The notes under the pieces were generated by a model that was not told where the DNA came from, ran no database searches, and saw only the letters and a list, made by a program, of their open reading frames with translations. Source: PFJX01 sp037442845 (GTDB lineage: Bacteria > Pseudomonadota > Gammaproteobacteria > Burkholderiales > Thiobacillaceae). Taken from it: 36,898 bases of DNA. Within the stretch, counting starts at the first letter, position 1; the number at the start of each line of letters is the position of its first letter. A program made the position numbers and the translations under genes. Below are positions 24,546 to 33,201 of this stretch, one piece after another. The stretch spans positions 1 to 36,898 of the forward strand of contig JBBIPL010000011.1 of NCBI GenBank assembly GCA_037442845.1, read 5' to 3'.

Positions 24546-25828
24546 GCCTCAACGTCGCCAACCACAAGGTCTGTTCCTGGACCCAGGATTACGACCAGCC
24601 CGCGTCGCTGGCCACCTATACCGCCCACGGCGGCTACGAGGCGCTGAGGAAGATCCTGGCCGAGAAGACCCCGGCCGAGGACATCATCGCCCAGGTCAAG
24701 ACCAGCGCCCTGCGCGGGCGCGGCGGCGCCGGCTTTCCCACCGGCCTGAAATGGAGCTTCATGCCGCGCGGCTACGCGGGCGTCAAGTACGTCGTCTGCA
24801 ACAGCGACGAGGGCGAGCCCGGCACCTTCAAGGACCGCGACATCCTCCTGTACAACCCGCACCAGCTCATCGAGGGCATGCTCATCGCCGGCTACACCCT
24901 GGGTGCTGCGGCGGGCTACAACTACATCCACGGCGAAATCTTCGAACTCTACGAATCCTGGCAGGGGGCCCTGGAGGAAGCTCGCCGGGCCGGCTTCCTG
25001 GGCAAGAACATCCTGGGTTCCGGCTGGGATTTCGACCTCTTCGCGCACCACGGCTACGGCGCCTACATCTGCGGCGAGGAAACCGCGCTGCTGGAATCGA
25101 TCGAGGGCAAGAAGGGCCAGCCCCGCTTCAAGCCGCCCTTCCCGGCGAGCTTCGGCCTGTATGGCAAGCCCACCACCATCAACAACACCGAGACCCTGGC
25201 CAGCATTCCCTGGATCATGCGTTTCGGCGGCCAGGCCTTCCTGGAACTGGGCAAGCCCAACAACGGCGGCAGCAAGCTGTTCTCGGTGTCCGGCCACGTC
25301 AACAAGCCTGGCAACTACGAAGTTCCGCTCGGCACCCCCTTCGCCGAGCTGCTGGAAATGGCCGGCGGCGTGCGCGCCGGGCACAGCCTCAAGGCGGTGA
25401 TTCCCGGCGGCTCCTCCGCCCCGGTGCTGCCGGCCGAGGTGATGATGGCCTGTACCCTGGACTTCGACTCCATCGCCAAGGCCGGCTCCATGCTGGGTTC
25501 CGGCGCGGTCATCGTCATGGACGACAGCGTTTGCATGGTGAAAGCCCTGGAGCGGCTGTCCTACTTCTACTTCGAAGAATCCTGCGGCCAGTGCACCCCC
25601 TGCCGGGAAGGCACCGGCTGGCTCTATCGCATCGTGCACCGCATCGAGCATGGCCAGGGCCGGCCCGAGGACCTCGACGAGCTGCTGCGCATCGGCAGGA
25701 ACATCGGCGGCAACACCATCTGCGCCCTGGGCGAGGCGGCGGTGGGCCCGGTGGCCAGCTTCGTGAAGCACTTCCGCCAGGAATTCGAGTACCACATCGA
25801 GCACAAGAAGTGCCTGGTGGGAGCCTGA
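24542..25828 (+). CDS. nuoF: NADH-quinone oxidoreductase subunit F (FMN and NADH binding)
   Basis: Catalytic NADH dehydrogenase subunit, 428 residues. GRGGAGFPTGLKW is the NADH-site loop; NSDEGEPGTFKDR and GAYICGEETALLESIEG form the FMN site; ESCGQCTPCREGTGW and the later Cys in GNTICALGEA bind cluster N3. The reading frame is open upstream across nuoE, but the ATG in the ATGA overlap gives the typical N-terminus. Confidence 0.97.
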   Translation: MSLNVANHKVCSWTQDYDQPASLATYTAHGGYEALRKILAEKTPAEDIIAQVKTSALRGRGGAGFPTGLKWSFMPRGYAGVKYVVCNSDEGEPGTFKDRDILLYNPHQLIEGMLIAGYTLGAAAGYNYIHGEIFELYESWQGALEEARRAGFLGKNILGSGWDFDLFAHHGYGAYICGEETALLESIEGKKGQPRFKPPFPASFGLYGKPTTINNTETLASIPWIMRFGGQAFLELGKPNNGGSKLFSVSGHVNKPGNYEVPLGTPFAELLEMAGGVRAGHSLKAVIPGGSSAPVLPAEVMMACTLDFDSIAKAGSMLGSGAVIVMDDSVCMVKALERLSYFYFEESCGQCTPCREGTGWLYRIVHRIEHGQGRPEDLDELLRIGRNIGGNTICALGEAAVGPVASFVKHFRQEFEYHIEHKKCLVGA

Positions 25829-25829
25829 C

Positions 25830-28163
25830 ATGCTCCTGATCGAAATCGACGGCAAGGAAATCGAAGTCGCCCAGGGCGAGACGGTGATGGATGCCGCGCA
25901 GCGGGCGGGCATCTACATCCCGCATTTCTGTTACCACAAGAAACTGTCGATCGCCGCCAACTGCCGCATGTGCCTGGTCGAGGTGGAAAAGGCGCCGAAG
26001 CCCCTGCCGGCCTGCGCGACGCCGGTCACCGACGGCATGAAGGTGTCCACCCGCTCGGCCAAGGCCATCACCGCCCAGAAGGGGGTGATGGAGTTCCTGC
26101 TCATCAACCATCCCCTCGACTGTCCCATCTGCGACCAGGGCGGCGAATGTCTGCTGCAGGACCTGGCGGTGGGTTATGGCGAATCCGCCTCCCGCTATCA
26201 GGAACCCAAGCGGGTGGTGAAGGACAAGGACCTCGGCCCGCTCATCGCCACCGACATGACGCGCTGCATCCATTGCAGCCGCTGCGTGCGCTTCGGCCAG
26301 GAGATCGCCGGCCTCATGGAACTGGGCATGCCCGGCCGCGGCGAGCACACCGAAGTGATGCCCTTCCTGGAAACCCAGGTCAGCCACGAACTTTCCGGCA
26401 ATGTCATCGACCTCTGCCCGGTCGGCGCCCTCACCTCCAAGCCGTTCCGCTTCAGCGCGCGGCCCTGGGAACTGTCGCGCCGGCGCGCGGTGAGCCCGCA
26501 TGATGGCCTGGGCGCCAATCTGGCCCTGCACGTCATGCACAACCGCGTCCTGCGCGCGACGCCGGTGGACAACGAAGCCATCAATGAATGCTGGCTGGCC
26601 GACCGCGACCGCTTCTCCTACCAGGCCCTGGCCGCCGAGGATCGCCTGACGCGGCCGCTGGTGCGCGAGGGCGAGCGCTGGCTCGAGGTCGATTGGCAAA
26701 AGGCGCTGGCGCAGGCCGCCGGCGCCCTCAAGGTGATCCGCGACACGCATGGCGCGGAGGCCATCGGCTTCCTGGCGTCGCCGCAGCAGACCGTCGAGGA
26801 ACACTATCTGTTCGCCAAGCTGGCACAGGGCCTGGGTTGCGAGAACCTCGACCACCGCCTCGACCAGGCCGATTGTTCGGCGTTGCCGGGCGCGCCCTGG
26901 CTGGGCATGTCGATTGCCGAGCTCGGCGAGCTCGACCGCGTCCTGCTGATCGGTTCCACCCTGCGCAAGGAGCAGCCGCTCATCGCCCAGCGCCTGCGCC
27001 AGGCGGTGAAGCGGGGCGCCCAGCTCAACGTGGTGCACGCGGCCGACGACGACCTCTTGTGCAAGGTGGCGCACAAGCTCATCACCCGGCCTTCCGGCCT
27101 GGCGCGGGCGCTGGCGGAAATCGCGCGGGCGCTGGCGGAGGCCGGTCGCGATCTCGGCGCGGCGGCCGCCGCCGTGGCCGGCGTCGCCGTCTCCGACGAG
27201 GCCCGCGCCATCGCCGCCAGCCTGCTGTCCGGCGAGCGCAAGGCCGTGCTGCTTGGCGCCGTCGCCCGCCAGCACCCGCACAGGTCCGACATGCACCGCC
27301 TGGCGCAGGCCATCGCCGCGGCCAGCGGCGCCACGCTGGGCGTGCTGGTGGACAGCGCCGACGCGGTCGGCGCCGCCGCCGTGGGCTGCCTGCCCGGCCC
27401 GCGCGGACTCGGCGCCGCGGCTATGGTCGCGCAGCCGCGCAAGGCCTACGTCCTGCTCGGCATCGAACCCTATCTCGACGCGCAGGATGCCGCCGGCATG
27501 CGCCATGCCCTGCAAGCCAGCGAACTGGTGATCGCCCTGTCGGCCTTCAAGGGCACCGCCCAGCACTACGCGCACGTCATCCTGCCGGTGGCGGCCTTCG
27601 CCGAAACCGATGGCGCCTTCGTCAACATGGAAGGCCGCGTGCAGGATTTTCGCGCCGCCGTGAAGCCGGCCGGCGAGGCGCGCCCCGCCTGGAAGGTGCT
27701 GCGCGTGCTCGGCAACCTGCTTGGTCTGGACGGCTTCGACTACGACACCGCCGAGGCGGTGCGCCGCGCCGCCTTGCCGGAGGCCGAGGCCAGCGTGCGC
27801 GCCCGCCTGGACAACAGCCCGGCGGCCGGCGAGCTGCGCCTGCCGGCGGCGGCGGATGGCCTCGAGCGTCTGGGCGAGACCCCCATTTACCAGGGCGACA
27901 TGCTTGCGCGCCGGGCGCCCGCCCTGCAGGCGACGCGCGACAGCGAAAACGCCAGGCTGTGCTGGGCGCGCGGCGACCTCATCGAGCGCCTCGGCCTGGC
28001 CGAGGGGCAGCCGGTGCGCATCGTCCAGGAAGGCGGCGAGTCGGTGATGAAGCTGGGCCGTGATGATCGCCTGGCCGACGGTGTCGTGCGCATCGCCGGC
28101 TCGCATCCCCTGTCCTCCAAACTGGGCCCGCGCTACGGCGCCGCGCGACTGGAGAAGATGTGA
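25830..28163 (+). CDS. nuoG: NADH-quinone oxidoreductase subunit G
   Basis: Largest peripheral-arm subunit, 777 residues. An N-terminal [2Fe-2S] ferredoxin domain (N1b; YIPHFCYHKKLS, CRMCLVEV, CATPV) is followed by the HPLDCPICDQGGEC cluster (N5, His-ligated) and CIHCSRC with a later Cys in DLCPVGAL (N4). The C-terminal part is a molybdopterin-oxidoreductase-like domain without cofactor residues. The extra Cys set that binds N7 in the E. coli protein is not evident after residue 200. The stop overlaps the nuoH start (TGATG). Confidence 0.96.
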   Translation: MLLIEIDGKEIEVAQGETVMDAAQRAGIYIPHFCYHKKLSIAANCRMCLVEVEKAPKPLPACATPVTDGMKVSTRSAKAITAQKGVMEFLLINHPLDCPICDQGGECLLQDLAVGYGESASRYQEPKRVVKDKDLGPLIATDMTRCIHCSRCVRFGQEIAGLMELGMPGRGEHTEVMPFLETQVSHELSGNVIDLCPVGALTSKPFRFSARPWELSRRRAVSPHDGLGANLALHVMHNRVLRATPVDNEAINECWLADRDRFSYQALAAEDRLTRPLVREGERWLEVDWQKALAQAAGALKVIRDTHGAEAIGFLASPQQTVEEHYLFAKLAQGLGCENLDHRLDQADCSALPGAPWLGMSIAELGELDRVLLIGSTLRKEQPLIAQRLRQAVKRGAQLNVVHAADDDLLCKVAHKLITRPSGLARALAEIARALAEAGRDLGAAAAAVAGVAVSDEARAIAASLLSGERKAVLLGAVARQHPHRSDMHRLAQAIAAASGATLGVLVDSADAVGAAAVGCLPGPRGLGAAAMVAQPRKAYVLLGIEPYLDAQDAAGMRHALQASELVIALSAFKGTAQHYAHVILPVAAFAETDGAFVNMEGRVQDFRAAVKPAGEARPAWKVLRVLGNLLGLDGFDYDTAEAVRRAALPEAEASVRARLDNSPAAGELRLPAAADGLERLGETPIYQGDMLARRAPALQATRDSENARLCWARGDLIERLGLAEGQPVRIVQEGGESVMKLGRDDRLADGVVRIAGSHPLSSKLGPRYGAARLEKM

Positions 28164-29191
28164 TGGACGCCCTGCTCGCTCCCGTGGCCGAACTCCTGGG
28201 CCCCGCCTGGCTGCCGATCTGGACCCTGGTGAAAATCCTCGCCCTGGTCATTCCCCTCATGCTCTGCGTGGCCTACCTGACCTACGCCGAACGCAAGGTC
28301 ATCGGCTACATGCAGGTGCGCATCGGCCCCAACCGGGTCGGCCCCATCGGCCTCTTGCAGCCCATCGCCGACGCGGTGAAGCTGCTGTTCAAGGAAATCA
28401 TCGTTCCCAGCGGCGCCAACAAGGGCCTGTTCTTCCTCGGGCCGGTGCTGGCCATTGCGCCCGCCCTGGCGGCCTGGGCGGTGTTCCCCTTCACCGAGGA
28501 TCTGGTCATCGCCGACATCAACGCCGGCCTGCTCTACATCATGGCCATCACCTCGATGGGCGTGTACGGCGTGGTCATCGCCGGCTGGGCCTCCAACTCG
28601 AAGTACGCCTTCCTCGGCGCCCTGCGCTCCTCGGCGCAGATCGTCTCCTACGAGATCGCCATGGGCTTCGCCCTGGTCGGCGTGCTGATGGCCGCCCAGA
28701 GCCTCAACCTGATCGACATCGTCAAGGGCCAGGAGGGCGGCTTCTGGCACTGGTACTTCATCCCCTTGTTCCCGCTGTTCCTGGTCTACCTGATCTCCGG
28801 CGTGGCGGAGACCAACCGGGCGCCCTTCGACGTGGCGGAAGGCGAGTCGGAGATCGTCGCCGGCTTCCACGTCGAATATTCCGGCATGGCCTTCGCCGTG
28901 TTCTTCCTGGCGGAATACGCCAACATGATCCTCATCGCCGGTCTCACCAGCATCATGTTCCTGGGCGGCTGGCTGTCGCCTTTTCCCTTCCTGCCGGACG
29001 GCTTCATCTGGATCGCCGCGAAGATGGGCTTCGTGCTGTTCCTCTTCCTCTGGTTCCGCGCCACCTTCCCGCGCTACCGCTACGACCAGATCATGCGCCT
29101 GGGCTGGAAGGTGTTCATCCCGGTGACGCTGGTGTGGATCGTCGTCGTCGGCGCCGCCATGCAGACGCCTTTCGGCCACCTGTTCCACTGA
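28163..29191 (+). CDS. nuoH: NADH-quinone oxidoreductase subunit H
   Basis: Membrane subunit at the arm junction that forms part of the quinone tunnel and first proton path; 342 residues with about eight helices. Conserved: YAERKVIGYMQVRIGPNRVGPIG, the acidic loop ETNRAPFDVAEGESEIVAGFHVEYSG, and WFRATFPRYRYDQIMRLGWK. The ATG at 28163 overlaps the nuoG stop and has GGAG 8 nt upstream; a GTG one codon earlier is possible. Confidence 0.97.
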   Translation: MDALLAPVAELLGPAWLPIWTLVKILALVIPLMLCVAYLTYAERKVIGYMQVRIGPNRVGPIGLLQPIADAVKLLFKEIIVPSGANKGLFFLGPVLAIAPALAAWAVFPFTEDLVIADINAGLLYIMAITSMGVYGVVIAGWASNSKYAFLGALRSSAQIVSYEIAMGFALVGVLMAAQSLNLIDIVKGQEGGFWHWYFIPLFPLFLVYLISGVAETNRAPFDVAEGESEIVAGFHVEYSGMAFAVFFLAEYANMILIAGLTSIMFLGGWLSPFPFLPDGFIWIAAKMGFVLFLFLWFRATFPRYRYDQIMRLGWKVFIPVTLVWIVVVGAAMQTPFGHLFH

Positions 29192-29201
29192 TGAGGCGAG
29201 C

Positions 29202-29693
29202 ATGATTTCCGCGATCCAACGCTTCTTCGACACCTTCCTGCTCACCGAGCTGGTGCGCGGCATGGCGCTGACCGGCAAGTTCCTGTTCGCGCGCAAGATC
29301 ACCGTGCAGTTCCCGGAAGAGAAGACGCCGCAGTCGCCGCGTTTCCGCGGCCTGCACGCGCAGCGCCGCTATGCCAACGGCGAGGAGCGCTGCATCGCCT
29401 GCAAGCTGTGCGAGGCGGTGTGTCCGGCGATGGCCATCAAGATCGAGTCCGAGCAGCGCGCCGACGGCACCCGCCGCACCACGCTGTACGACATCGACCT
29501 GACCAAGTGCATCTTCTGCGGCTTCTGCGAGGAAGCCTGTCCGGTCGACGCCATCGTCGAAACACGCATCCTGGAATACCACGGCGAGCAGCGCGGCGAC
29601 CTCTACTACACCAAGGACATGCTGCTGGCGGTGGGCGACAAGTACGAAGAACAGATCGCCCGCGACCGGGCGGAAGACGCGAAATATCGGTAA
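29202..29693 (+). CDS. nuoI: NADH-quinone oxidoreductase subunit I
   Basis: 8Fe ferredoxin subunit carrying N6a and N6b, 163 residues. Two CxxCxxCxxxC sets: CIACKLCEAVCPA and CIFCGFCEEACPV. An amphipathic N-terminal helix (ISAIQRFFDTFLLTELVRGM) anchors it to the membrane arm. In most nuo operons nuoJ follows directly; here a hicA/hicB pair is in between. Confidence 0.97.
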   Translation: MISAIQRFFDTFLLTELVRGMALTGKFLFARKITVQFPEEKTPQSPRFRGLHAQRRYANGEERCIACKLCEAVCPAMAIKIESEQRADGTRRTTLYDIDLTKCIFCGFCEEACPVDAIVETRILEYHGEQRGDLYYTKDMLLAVGDKYEEQIARDRAEDAKYR

Positions 29694-29695
29694 CG

Positions 29696-29892
29696 ATGCC
29701 GACCAAGATACAGGACATTCTGGATATGTTGCGCAAGGACGGTTGGGAACAGGAGGCGACGCGGGGCAGCCATCGCCAGTTCCGGCATCCGGAGAAACCG
29801 GGCCGGGTCACCGTGGCCGGCAAAAGCCAAGCGATGATCTGGCGCCGGGTACCTTCAACAGCATCCTCAAGCAGGCCGGACTGAAAAGGTAA
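29696..29892 (+). pseudogene. hicA: HicA-family mRNA interferase toxin, frameshifted
   Basis: HicA toxins are small RNA-binding proteins with a double-stranded RNA-binding-like fold that cleave mRNA. The frame starting at ATG 29696 reads like HicA through GWEQEATRGSHRQFRHPEKP (catalytic His in GSH) and GRVTVAGK. After the AAAA run at about 29821-29824 it loses the family pattern and ends at TGA 29882-29884 (62 aa). The -1 frame from that point reads KPSDDLAPGTFNSILKQAGLKR to TAA 29890-29892, the expected HicA C-terminus. So the gene is either broken by a 1-2 nt change in an A-run, carries a sequencing error, or is read through by -1 slippage. It begins 2 nt after nuoI. Confidence 0.8.
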
Positions 29893-29895
29893 ATC

Positions 29896-30108
29896 ATGCG
29901 ATACGCCGTCGTCATCGAGCGCACCAGTACCGGGTATTCCGCCTACGTGCCGGACCTGCCAGGCTGTGTGGCCGCCGGAAGCGGGCTGGGCGAGGTGGAG
30001 ACCTTGATCCAGGAAGCCATCGGCCTGCACCTGACCGGCATGAAAGAGGACGGCCTGAGCATTCCTCCCCCGGCCAGCCTGGTCGAGTATATGGAGGTGG
30101 CCGCCTGA
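29896..30108 (+). CDS. hicB: HicB-family antitoxin, short form
   Basis: 70-residue HicB-like protein with the partial RNase H fold of the family: MRYAVVIERTSTGYSAYVPDLPGCVAAG, then TLIQEAIGLHLTGMKEDGLSIPPP. It neutralises HicA by direct binding. It ends with the fold and has no C-terminal DNA-binding domain, so autoregulation as in longer HicB is not expected. AAAAGG just upstream is a fair ribosome site. It lies 3 nt after the restored hicA frame and 12 nt before nuoJ, so it would be transcribed with the nuo operon. Confidence 0.85.
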   Translation: MRYAVVIERTSTGYSAYVPDLPGCVAAGSGLGEVETLIQEAIGLHLTGMKEDGLSIPPPASLVEYMEVAA

Positions 30109-30120
30109 GGCCCGTCGAGC

Positions 30121-30741
30121 ATGGAATTCAAGACCTTCGTTTTCTACTTCCTCTCCGCCATCCTGATCCTGGCGGCGCTGCGCGTGATCACCGCGCGCAA
30201 CCCGGTGCACGCCGCCCTGGCGCTGGTGCTGGCCTTCTTCACCGGCGCCGGCCTATGGCTGCTGCTGGAAGCGGAGTTCCTCGCCATCACCCTGGTGCTG
30301 GTCTACATCGGCGCGGTCATGGTGCTGTTCCTGTTCGTGGTGATGATGCTCGACATCAACCTGGAGGAGATGCGCCGCGGCTTCTGGAGCTACCTGCCGG
30401 CGGGCCTGCTGGTGGCCGGCCTGATGGTGGTGGAAATGTTCATGGTGCTGGGCGGCAAGGACTTCGGCCTGGCCGAGCCGATGCCGCGCGACGCCGATTA
30501 CAGCAACATCCGCGAACTGGGCATGCTGCTCTACACCGACTACGTCTACCCCTTCGAGCTGGCCGCGGTGCTGTTGCTGGTGGCGATGGTCGCGGCCATC
30601 GCCCTGACCCATCGCAAGCGCGGCGACAGCAAGCAGCTCGACGTGGCGGACCAGGTCAAGGTCAAGCGCGCCGACCGCATCCGCATGGTGAACCTGAAGC
30701 CGGTGAAACCGACACCCGCGAAAACCGAGGATGACGAATGA
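30121..30741 (+). CDS. nuoJ: NADH-quinone oxidoreductase subunit J
   Basis: Membrane subunit of complex I, 206 residues, five predicted helices with the conserved VYIGAVMVLFLFVVMMLDI segment (pi-bulge helix 3). The tail after about residue 165 is charged and cytoplasmic (KRGDSKQLDVADQVKVKRADR). Its stop overlaps the nuoK start (ATGA). Confidence 0.95.
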   Translation: MEFKTFVFYFLSAILILAALRVITARNPVHAALALVLAFFTGAGLWLLLEAEFLAITLVLVYIGAVMVLFLFVVMMLDINLEEMRRGFWSYLPAGLLVAGLMVVEMFMVLGGKDFGLAEPMPRDADYSNIRELGMLLYTDYVYPFELAAVLLLVAMVAAIALTHRKRGDSKQLDVADQVKVKRADRIRMVNLKPVKPTPAKTEDDE

Positions 30742-31043
30742 TCGGCCTGAACCATTACCTGATCCTGGGTTCCATCCTGTTCGCCATCAGCGTGGTGGGC
30801 ATCTTCCTCAACCGGAAGAACGTCATCATCCTGCTCATGGCCATCGAACTCATGCTGCTGGCGGTGAACACCAACTTCATCGCCTTCGCCCGCTACCTGG
30901 ACGACACCGCCGGTCAGGTCTTCGTCTTCTTCATCCTCACCGTGGCGGCGGCGGAATCCGCCATCGGCCTGGCCATCCTGGTGGTGCTGTTCCGTTCGAT
31001 GCGCACCATCAACGTCGAAGATCTGGACAAACTCAAGGGCTGA
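30738..31043 (+). CDS. nuoK: NADH-quinone oxidoreductase subunit K
   Basis: Small antiporter-related (MrpC-like) membrane subunit, 101 residues and three helices. LMAIELMLLAVNTNFIAF holds the key membrane Glu; AAESAIGLAILVVLFR holds the second. The start overlaps nuoJ by 4 nt. Confidence 0.97.
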   Translation: MIGLNHYLILGSILFAISVVGIFLNRKNVIILLMAIELMLLAVNTNFIAFARYLDDTAGQVFVFFILTVAAAESAIGLAILVVLFRSMRTINVEDLDKLKG

Positions 31044-31047
31044 TGCG

Positions 31048-33060
31048 ATGGACATGAAGACGCTCTATCTCATCGTGCCCCTGGCGCCGCTGCTCGGCGC
31101 GATCATCGCCGGGCTGTTCGGCCGCGTCATCGGCCGCACCGGCGCCCACGTGGTGACCATCGCCGGCGTGGCCATCGCCTTCCTCGTCTCGCTGCTCATC
31201 TTCCAGGACGTGCAGGCCGGCAATACCTACAACGGTCCGGTGTATACCTGGCTGATCTCGGGCGATTTGTCGCTGGAAATCGGCTTCCTCATCGACCGCC
31301 TGACCGTGCTGATGATGCTGGTGGTGACCTTCGTCTCCCTCATGGTGCACGTCTACACCATCGGCTACATGGCCGACGATCCCGGCTACCAGCGCTTCTT
31401 CAGCTACATCTCGCTGTTCACCTTCTCCATGCTCATGCTGGTGATGTCGAACAACTTCCTGCAGCTGTTCTTCGGCTGGGAGGCGGTCGGCCTGGTGTCC
31501 TATCTGCTCATCGGCTTCTGGTACACGCGGGAGACCGCGATCTACGCCAACCTCAAGGCCTTCCTGGTCAACCGCGTCGGCGACTTCGGCTTCCTGCTGG
31601 GCATCGGCCTGATCTGGCACTACTTCGGCACGCTCGACTACGCCCAGGTCTTCCAGCAGGCGCCGCAGCTCGCCAACCAGACCCTGAGCCTGATCGACGG
31701 CCACAGCTGGGGCGTGCTGACGGTGGTCTGCATCCTGCTGTTCATCGGCGCCATGGGCAAGTCGGCGCAGTTCCCGCTGCACGTCTGGCTGCCCGATTCG
31801 ATGGAAGGCCCGACGCCGATTTCCGCGCTGATCCATGCCGCGACCATGGTCACCGCCGGCATCTTCATGGTGGCGCGCATGTCGCCGCTGTTCGAGCTGT
31901 CCGACGCGGCGCTCTCCTTCGTCCTCGTCATCGGCGCCATCACCGCCCTGTTCATGGGCTTCCTCGGCATCATCCAGAACGACATCAAGCGCGTGGTGGC
32001 CTATTCCACCCTGTCGCAACTCGGCTACATGACCGTGGCCCTGGGCGCCTCGGCCTATTCGGTGGCCATCTTCCACCTGATGACGCACGCCTTCTTCAAG
32101 GCCCTGCTGTTCCTCGCCGCCGGCTCGGTGATCATCGCCATGCACCACGACCAGGACATCCGCAACATGGGCGGCCTGAAGAAGTACATGCCGATCACCT
32201 GGATCACCGCGCTGATCGGTTCGCTGGCCCTCATCGGCACGCCCTTCCTGTCCGGCTTCTATTCCAAGGACAGCATCATCGAGGCGGTGAAATACAGCGA
32301 GCTGGCCGGATCCGGCTTCGCCTACTTCGCCGTCACCCTGGGCGTGTTCGTCACCGCCTTCTATGCCTTCCGCATGTACTTCCTGGTGTTCCACGGCAAG
32401 GAGCGCTTCAGGCAGGCGCACGACACGCACGACCACGAGGCGGACAAGGATGGCGACCAGCACGGCCACCACCACGGCGGCCACAGCGCGCCGCACGAGA
32501 CGCCCTGGGTGGTGACCCTGCCGCTGGTGCTGCTGGCGATTCCCTCCCTGCTCATCGGTTACCTCACCGTCGACGCCCTGCTGTTCGGCGGCTGGTTCGG
32601 CCATGCCATCACTGTCGCGCCCGCACACGACGGCTTCGCCAAATTCGCCGCCACCTACCACGGTCCCTTCGCCATGGCCCTGCACGCCTTGCAGACCCCG
32701 GCCTTCTGGCTGGCCCTGGGCGGCGTCGCCCTGGCTTGGTTCTTCTACATGAAGCGGCCGGACATTCCCGCCATGCTGGCGAAGAAGTTCGGCGTGCTCT
32801 ACCGCGTCCTCGAGCGCAAGTACGGCTTCGACGAGTTCAACGACTGGTTCTTCGCGCGCGGCGCCCGCCTGCTCGGTGGCCGCCTGTGGCGCTGGGGCGA
32901 CGTCGCGGCCATCGACGGCGCCCTGGTCAACGGCGCCGCCCGCCTGGTCGGCCACATCGCCGGCGTCGTGCGCCACCTGCAGACCGGTTACATCTATCAC
33001 TACGCCTTCGCGATGATCGTGGGGGTGCTGCTCCTGCTCACCTGGTTCACGCGGGGATGA
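31048..33060 (+). CDS. nuoL: NADH-quinone oxidoreductase subunit L
   Basis: Distal antiporter-like proton-pumping subunit, 670 residues, with about 14 core helices and the long lateral helix. Conserved: FFGWEAVGLVSYLLIGFW (pump Glu), GKSAQFPLHVWLPDSMEGPTP (Lys), AATMVTAGIFMVAR and HLMTHAFFKALLFLAAGS. Between core helices near residues 455-482 is a His/Asp-rich loop with at least eleven His residues, seen in several proteobacterial NuoL and possibly metal-binding. A 141-nt gap with a repeat element separates it from nuoM. Confidence 0.97.
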   Translation: MDMKTLYLIVPLAPLLGAIIAGLFGRVIGRTGAHVVTIAGVAIAFLVSLLIFQDVQAGNTYNGPVYTWLISGDLSLEIGFLIDRLTVLMMLVVTFVSLMVHVYTIGYMADDPGYQRFFSYISLFTFSMLMLVMSNNFLQLFFGWEAVGLVSYLLIGFWYTRETAIYANLKAFLVNRVGDFGFLLGIGLIWHYFGTLDYAQVFQQAPQLANQTLSLIDGHSWGVLTVVCILLFIGAMGKSAQFPLHVWLPDSMEGPTPISALIHAATMVTAGIFMVARMSPLFELSDAALSFVLVIGAITALFMGFLGIIQNDIKRVVAYSTLSQLGYMTVALGASAYSVAIFHLMTHAFFKALLFLAAGSVIIAMHHDQDIRNMGGLKKYMPITWITALIGSLALIGTPFLSGFYSKDSIIEAVKYSELAGSGFAYFAVTLGVFVTAFYAFRMYFLVFHGKERFRQAHDTHDHEADKDGDQHGHHHGGHSAPHETPWVVTLPLVLLAIPSLLIGYLTVDALLFGGWFGHAITVAPAHDGFAKFAATYHGPFAMALHALQTPAFWLALGGVALAWFFYMKRPDIPAMLAKKFGVLYRVLERKYGFDEFNDWFFARGARLLGGRLWRWGDVAAIDGALVNGAARLVGHIAGVVRHLQTGYIYHYAFAMIVGVLLLLTWFTRG

Positions 33061-33100
33061 GCACCGCTATCCGATATGAAGACGAACCTGTCAACGAACT

Positions 33101-33170
33101 ACCCTCACCCCCAGCTCTTTATGCCCTTCAGGGTACTCTCCCGGTGGACGAGGGGAGCTTCGAGAGTCGC
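33101..33170. repeat. Intergenic repeat element between nuoL and nuoM
   Basis: CCCTCACCCCCA at 33102-33113 and GAGGGGAGCTTCGAGAGTCGC, 33150-33170, recur downstream of nuoN at 36347-36358 and 36380-36400 (the second block differs at one base). Between them TTTATGCCCTTCAGGGTA (33118-33135) is the exact reverse complement of 36315-36332. The rest of the 141-nt gap has no gene or clear signal. Confidence 0.75.
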
Positions 33171-33201
33171 GGGCGCGATTTTGAACTCATGAAAGCGACA
33201 C

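Noticed and set aside
22230..28106. Long minus-strand open frames opposite nuoC-nuoG
   Set aside because: Low-complexity His/Val/Gly/Ala translations, no ribosome sites, complete overlap with certain nuo genes.
25830..28163. Extra N7 cluster in NuoG
   Set aside because: The additional Cys ligands seen in E. coli NuoG are not evident; only the N1b, N4 and N5 sets can be read.
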